Positions 5,711 to 5,972 of a stretch of DNA of 5,972 bases are shown here, one piece after another; the stretch's first letter is position 1, and the number at the start of each line of letters is the position of its first letter. Made by a program: the position numbers and the translations under genes. Location: contig JACPAU010000163.1 in assembly GCA_016180705.1 (NCBI GenBank), forward strand, positions 1 to 5,972. Reading direction: 5' to 3'. The notes under the pieces are model-generated. The model saw only the letters and a list, made by a program, of their open reading frames with translations, was not told the DNA's origin and searched no databases. This stretch comes from Candidatus Methylomirabilota bacterium (GTDB lineage Bacteria > Methylomirabilota > Methylomirabilia > Methylomirabilales > JACPAU01).

Positions 5711-5972
5711 CGGGGGCCGGGGCGGCGCCGGCGACAGGACCCGGACGTTGTCACTCCGATTCTGTCGTTTGTATTAGCCGGGGCCCGGGGGTGGCTGCCC
5801 GGCCGCCGCATAGAGCCGGAGGATGTGCTCCCAGGGGAGGCGGACCCGCCCCAGGACGACCTCCCCCTTGATCTCCCCGTGGCAGTCGGAGCCCCCCGTC
5901 ACGAGCAGGCGGTGGGCCTCGGCCAGCCGGCAGACGGCGAGGGCGTCCCCCGCGCCGTGGCCGGTGTGGCAG
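5711..5972 (-). repeat. Right arm of diverged inverted duplication (second PHP copy plus its flank)
   Basis: This is the counterpart of 5378-5642 in opposite orientation. It contains the second PHP gene's visible end and its own downstream flank (5711-5773). The arm continues past the right edge of the window, so the full length of the duplication is not visible. Similarity outside the coding part is clear to about 5739 and only suggestive from 5711 to 5738. Confidence 0.8.
5774..5972 (-). CDS. Second PHP-domain phosphoesterase, C-terminal part (5' end beyond window)
   Basis: Reading from the right edge gives 65 complete codons beginning CHTGHGAGDALAVCR and ending PPPGPG, with a TAA at 5776-5774. 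It aligns over its whole visible length with residues 215-280 of the PHP protein at 4737-5579: about 54 of 66 aligned positions are identical, with one codon fewer (GEVVLGR against GETPLLGR). The last metal-binding motif, GGSDCHGE, is retained, so this end looks functional and not decayed. The gene runs convergently toward the first PHP gene with 194 nt between the two stops. Its N-terminal metal motifs, start and true length cannot be seen. It is probably a paralogue made by tail-to-tail inverted duplication and expected to have the same kind of phosphoesterase activity, though residue differences may alter substrate preference. Confidence 0.88.
   Translation of the reverse strand, partial: CHTGHGAGDALAVCRLAEAHRLLVTGGSDCHGEIKGEVVLGRVRLPWEHILRLYAAAGQPPPGPG

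Noticed and set aside
5479..5871. Two opposing ~110-codon frames in the convergent region, with peptides starting alike (MRRPGSHPR)
   Set aside because: They are out-of-frame shadows of the two PHP gene ends. Their resemblance is explained by the inverted duplication.
5378..5972. Inverted repeat as a fold-back or chimeric-assembly artefact
   Set aside because: The arms differ at about 12% of coding positions, have a codon-sized indel and different stop codons. A fold-back artefact would give near-identical arms.
1..5972. CRISPR arrays, tRNA/rRNA genes, insertion sequences, phage or defence genes
   Set aside because: No regularly spaced repeats, no tRNA-like cloverleaf or rRNA sequence, and no transposase or integrase motifs were seen on either strand.

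Overview
The window comes from a strongly GC-rich bacterium (G/C at nearly every third codon position, GTG starts on three of the four genes whose start is visible). It probably belongs to an uncultivated or environmental high-GC lineage such as Rokubacteria/NC10 or a Deltaproteobacteria-like group. That placement rests only on composition and gene style and is weak.

Layout. Positions 3-3538 on the minus strand hold a two-gene signalling operon. It encodes a 1077-residue cytosolic hybrid histidine kinase with up to four GAF-type sensor modules, a HisKA/HATPase core and a C-terminal receiver. A DivK-like single-domain response regulator follows it with an ATGA stop/start overlap and runs off the left edge. 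Positions 3539-3702 are a divergent intergenic region with a good sigma70-type promoter facing right. Positions 3703-4740 on the plus strand hold a MalK/UgpC-type sugar ABC transporter ATPase. Its nucleotide-binding domain is intact, but its C-terminal TOBE region is broken: the conserved tail continues in the +1 frame (about 4496-4705), and a stretch normally carrying the family's GIRPE-like motif is absent. Positions 4737-5579 hold a PHP-domain phosphoesterase of the TrpH/YciV (RNase AM) type with a complete metal-ligand set.

The right end is the most unusual part. The last ~200 bases encode, on the minus strand, the C-terminal 65 residues of a second PHP protein about 82% identical to the first. 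The two genes are convergent, and the similarity runs past both stop codons into the intergenic DNA. The segment is therefore a diverged tail-to-tail inverted duplication with arms of about 235-260 nt around a short hairpin-rich centre. It includes a 38-nt stretch identical in both copies. Amino-acid-changing codon differences outnumber silent ones in the visible overlap.

Functional picture. The left operon is a self-contained phosphorelay: a soluble multi-GAF sensor kinase and a partner receiver. The ATPase lacks permease and binding-protein neighbours in view, so it either serves transporters encoded elsewhere or is decaying. The PHP gene probably shares the ATPase promoter. No RNA gene, CRISPR array, insertion sequence or phage gene was recognised. 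I did not find a convincing wholly new system. The best leads are the inverted PHP duplication and the damaged ATPase.
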